Below are positions 18,056 through 18,370 of a stretch of DNA of 18,370 nucleotides, piece by piece. The position numbers and the translations under genes were made by a program. Each line of letters starts with the position of its first letter. Position 1 is the first letter of the stretch. Source of the DNA: Verrucomicrobiota bacterium. GTDB taxonomy: Bacteria > Verrucomicrobiota > Verrucomicrobiia > Chthoniobacterales > UBA10450. Where the stretch lies: the NCBI GenBank assembly GCA_003218785.1, contig QHOM01000021.1, forward strand, positions 1-18,370. Direction: 5' to 3'. Below the pieces are notes generated by a model, which saw nothing but the letters and a program-made list of their open reading frames with translations, ran no database searches and was not told where the DNA came from.

Positions 18056-18370
18056 ATGAAAGACGAACGGCTACTTGCGGCAATGGCCAGGGTGCCGCGC
18101 GAGGAGTTTGTCCCTGCCGATGAACGAGGCGATGCGTACGAAGACGGGCCATTGCCGATCGGTTTCGACCAGACCATTTCGCAGCCGTACATCGTGGCGT
18201 TCATGACGGAACAACTGCGATTGAAACCGAGCGACCGGCTGTTAGAGATCGGGAGCGGGTCAGGTTATCAGGCGGCGGTTTTAGCCGAGCTGGTGGCAGA
18301 CGTTTACACTATTGAGATCCTTGAGCCGCTGGCGAAAACTGCGGAAGCCACACTGCAACGTTTAGGTTAC
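18056..18370 (+). CDS. pcm: Protein-L-isoaspartate O-methyltransferase, N-terminal part (cut by window edge)
   Basis: SAM-dependent repair enzyme that methylates isoaspartyl residues formed by protein ageing, starting their conversion back to aspartate. The visible 105 residues have the family pattern: DERLLAAMARVPREEFVP (3-20), AYEDGPLPIGFDQTISQPYI (27-46), the SAM-binding loop LLEIGSGSGYQAAVLAEL (62-79) and VYTIEILEPLA. The QTISQPYIVA stretch is diagnostic. The rest lies beyond 18370. The ATG at 18056 gives a somewhat short N-terminus; an in-frame GTG at 18020 would extend it by 12 residues. No operon partner is visible; 172 bp separate it from the Kelch gene. Confidence 0.93.
   Translation, partial: MKDERLLAAMARVPREEFVPADERGDAYEDGPLPIGFDQTISQPYIVAFMTEQLRLKPSDRLLEIGSGSGYQAAVLAELVADVYTIEILEPLAKTAEATLQRLGY

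Noticed and set aside
1..18370. tRNA genes, rRNA genes, CRISPR arrays, defence systems
   Set aside because: No cloverleaf, rRNA segment, regular spacer array or recognisable defence nuclease or helicase was found.

Overview
The window looks like a chromosomal segment from a moderately GC-rich, Gram-negative soil-type bacterium, most likely Verrucomicrobiota (Chthoniobacterales/Udaeobacter-like). This is inference. It rests on the general look of the proteins, a PVC-style ECF sigma factor next to a Ser/Thr kinase with TPRs, a TonB-dependent-receptor fragment, and many short palindromic repeats in the intergenic gaps. No rRNA, tRNA, CRISPR array or recognisable transposase was seen.

Layout. 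(1) 1-3206, minus strand: the start of a complex I operon, nuoA-nuoB-[four-helix-bundle gene]-nuoC-nuoD (nuoD cut by the window edge), preceded by a DUF4160/DUF2442 pair. (2) 3330-4958, minus: rplQ and rpoA. (3) 5256-7195, minus: a lemA-TPM-TPM membrane operon. (4) 7379-10624, minus: a beta-lactamase-fold serine hydrolase, scpB (chromosome segregation) and glmM (cell-wall precursor synthesis). (5) 10730-13990, plus: ECF-type sigma factor and transmembrane Ser/Thr kinase with TPRs, 3 nt apart. (6) 14011-17934, plus: an accessory stretch with a small secreted protein, a 29-codon ORF, a decayed TonB-receptor fragment, a VapBC-like toxin-antitoxin pair and a secreted seven-bladed Kelch protein, among three sets of short repeats. 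(7) 18056-end, plus: the start of a protein-L-isoaspartate methyltransferase.

The most interesting structure is inside the nuo operon. The four-helix-bundle (23S rRNA intervening-sequence type) gene between nuoB and nuoC lies inside a 41-bp imperfect inverted repeat built from GTTACAA-like units (33 of 41 positions match, no gaps). Its start and stop codons are inside the arms, as is the nuoB stop codon. The nuoC-nuoD gap holds the same arms almost back to back, still encoding the first residues (SYKVTKG) and last residues (LPL-stop) of the four-helix protein with the middle missing. A third, partial motif lies between nuoA and nuoB. I read this as an intervening-sequence-like mobile element with an ORF-less derivative, living in mRNA spacers rather than in 23S rRNA.

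Two further layers stand out. Several gaps carry hairpins with a GTAG foot, like REP/BIME sequences mobilised by RAYT transposases, and some of them supply gene ends. In the accessory stretch, two unrelated secreted-protein genes share the same 5' repeat, similar signal peptides and the same 3' repeat, while a separate 28-bp direct repeat brackets the toxin-antitoxin module. This suggests cassette-like exchange.
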